Source: an uncultured Erysipelotrichaceae bacterium
GTDB lineage: Bacteria > Bacillota_I > Bacilli_A > Erysipelotrichales > Erysipelotrichaceae
Length of the DNA: 6,085 nt
Assembly (NCBI GenBank): GCA_900314345.1
Contig: OMUX01000321.1
Location: 1 to 6,085, forward strand
Direction: 5' to 3'
The notes beneath the pieces are model-generated. The model ran no database searches, was not told the DNA's origin, and saw nothing but the letters and a program-made list of their open reading frames with translations. Positions 5,480 to 6,085 of this stretch are shown one piece after another (position 1 is the stretch's first letter; each line of letters opens with the position of its first letter). The translations under genes and the position numbers were made by a program.

Positions 5480-5881
5480 ATGAGCGATTTCGATTTCAAC
5501 AAGATGACCGAAGATTTCACGAAGCTTGTCAATGATGCAGGAAAGAGTCTGGCCGACAGCGGAAAGAAAGCTGTGGATCTTGTATCAAAGAGTACCTCAG
5601 GAGTAACGGACCAGCTGAAGAAGGAAAAGAAGAAGATGGATCTGCGCTCCCAGATCGGCGAGCACACCAGGGCACTGAACAAGGCTTACACCAGACTTGG
5701 CGAGGCATACTACAATGCGCAGTCCGCAGGCAGACAGGTGGAAGGCATGCAGGATGTCATCGACCTTGTAAAGTCCAATCGTCAGGTGATTGAACTGCTG
5801 AATGAAAAGCTGGAGGCACTCGAGAAGAGTGATGCACCGAAGGCTGAGGAAAAGCCGGCAGAGGACAAGAAGGAAAACTGA
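5480..5881 (+). CDS. Small alpha-helical/coiled-coil protein of unknown function
   Basis: I do not recognise a named family with confidence. The 133 residues contain no Cys or Trp, and no signal peptide or membrane segment is visible, so it is probably cytosolic. Residues 9-52 look like a charged amphipathic helix ending in a Lys-rich patch (LKKEKKKMDL). Residues 54-80 (LRSQIGEHTRALNKAYTRLG, then EAYYN) resemble the helical part of small Bacillota proteins that often end in a zinc ribbon. No ribbon is present here; instead there is a Lys/Glu/Pro/Ala tail from 117. Residues 97-114 give heptads with V97, I104 and L111 at one core position and N100, L107 and L114 at the other. AAGGAG (5464-5469) lies 10 nt before the start, inside the end of the TetR gene. 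Tight coupling to the regulator and a terminator just downstream make this a two-gene operon. Confidence 0.8.
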   Translation: MSDFDFNKMTEDFTKLVNDAGKSLADSGKKAVDLVSKSTSGVTDQLKKEKKKMDLRSQIGEHTRALNKAYTRLGEAYYNAQSAGRQVEGMQDVIDLVKSNRQVIELLNEKLEALEKSDAPKAEEKPAEDKKEN

Positions 5882-5888
5882 ATGTTAC

Positions 5889-5921
5889 AAGGAGGCTTCA
5901 CATGCTGGAGCTTCTTTTTTT
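5889..5921 (+). terminator. Intrinsic terminator of the tetR-like operon
   Basis: Twelve uninterrupted pairs between AAGGAGGCTTCA (5889-5900) and TGGAGCTTCTTT (5906-5917), including three G-U pairs, with loop CATGC and seven consecutive T at 5915-5921. It starts 7 nt after the stop codon of the coiled-coil gene. The left arm also happens to read as a perfect ribosome site. Confidence 0.8.
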
Positions 5922-5942
5922 CGCCTGATTAGGAGAAAATGG

Positions 5943-6085
5943 GTGTGTCAAGAACCCCGCCCTACGAACAAGGTTCGTTGAGGACGGGGCTTGCGGGAAA
6001 CCGTAAGCCCACTTGATCAGCCTAAGTCTTGCAAGAGACTACGTTGCCGTGAGCTACGTCCGGATGCTCCACAAGTCCGGACCGC
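5943..6085 (+). ncRNA. Candidate HEARO/omega RNA (IscB-associated guide RNA), 5' part, cut by window edge
   Basis: No convincing gene is seen here, but the RNA fold is strong. GUCAAG (5947-5952) pairs with CUUGAU (6012-6017) and encloses two hairpins. The first is CCCCG/CGGGG (5955-5959, 5985-5989) continuing through CCU/AGG and ACGAAC/GUUCGU, with loop AAG. The second is GCUUGCGG/CCGUAAGC (5989-5996, 6001-6008) with a GAAA tetraloop; its first base is shared with the hairpin before it. Then come AGUCU/AGACU (6025-6029, 6036-6040), an ACGU/ACGU pairing (6041-6044, 6056-6059) around a GUUGCCGUGAGC segment, and GUCCGGA/UCCGGAC (6058-6064, 6076-6082). This dense multi-hairpin layout after a GUGUGUCAAG start fits my memory of HEARO (omega) RNAs, which lie upstream of iscB genes in IS200/IS605-like elements and carry a guide at the 5' end. 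The strand and 5' limit are inferred. A group II intron 5' end (GUGYG) is the main alternative. Confidence 0.65.
5943..6085 (+). mobile_element. Probable left end of an IscB-type (IS200/IS605-like) element, incomplete
   Basis: Sequence character changes abruptly after the terminator of the tetR-like operon: the genes stop and structured, GC-richer sequence begins and continues to the window end. If the RNA is an omega RNA, this is the left end of an element whose nuclease gene lies to the right. The exact border is not defined. GTGTG at 5943 is the first base run that takes part in the structure, and no terminal repeat or target duplication can be seen from one end. Confidence 0.45.

Noticed and set aside
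5939..6016. Twenty-five-codon frame after AGGAG at the start of the structured region
   Set aside because: AGGAG is only 3 nt from the ATG, the peptide has no recognisable features, and the same bases are explained by RNA hairpins. It does not resemble the start of IscB.
5943..6085. Group II intron 5' end (begins GUGUG and follows a terminator)
   Set aside because: It was not fully excluded. The compact hairpin series does not look like the domain I start of the group II introns I know, and 21 nt separate it from the T-run, so HEARO/omega RNA was preferred.

Overview
The window looks like a chromosomal segment of a Gram-positive (Bacillota) anaerobe or facultative anaerobe of medium GC. The evidence is strong AGGAGG-type ribosome sites, CIRCE heat-shock operators, a two-subunit class I (iron-sulfur) fumarase followed by a small bacterial malic enzyme, and an RlmA-type 23S rRNA methyltransferase with an N-terminal zinc finger. 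An Erysipelotrichia-like or clostridial source would fit, but this is an inference from gene style and is not proven.

Layout. Positions 1-1359 (minus) hold the first 453 codons of htpG (Hsp90), which runs off the left edge. The divergent gap 1360-1477 holds the htpG ribosome site, a good CIRCE operator plus a degenerate second copy 28 bp away, and a promoter for the rightward operon. Positions 1478-4038 (plus) are a tight three-gene operon: fumarase alpha, fumarase beta (4-base ATGA overlap) and malic enzyme. Together they convert fumarate to malate and then to pyruvate, CO2 and reduced nicotinamide cofactor. The convergent gene rlmA (4040-4810, minus) ends 1 bp from the malic enzyme stop, and a hairpin terminator for the operon appears to lie inside the rlmA 3' end. 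A divergent gap (4811-4904) holds the rlmA promoter and a TetR-type promoter overlapped by an imperfect palindrome. A TetR-family regulator (4905-5477) and a small coiled-coil protein of unknown function (5480-5881) form a second operon, closed by an intrinsic terminator at 5889-5921.

The most notable item is the right edge. From about 5943 to the end the sequence has no convincing gene. It folds into a series of strong hairpins, including an 8-bp stem with a GAAA loop and a 7-bp GUCCGGA/UCCGGAC stem, enclosed in part by a GUCAAG/CUUGAU helix. I read this as the 5' part of a HEARO/omega RNA, the guide RNA of IscB-type RNA-guided nucleases in IS200/IS605-like elements, inserted just after the terminator. 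An iscB gene would then be expected just beyond the window. The call rests on architecture and remembered family features, not on a search.

A second recurring signal is that the fumarase operon and rlmA both have a TAGAAT -10 box exactly 6 nt before the ATG, in nearly the same 15-base context. This suggests leaderless transcripts.
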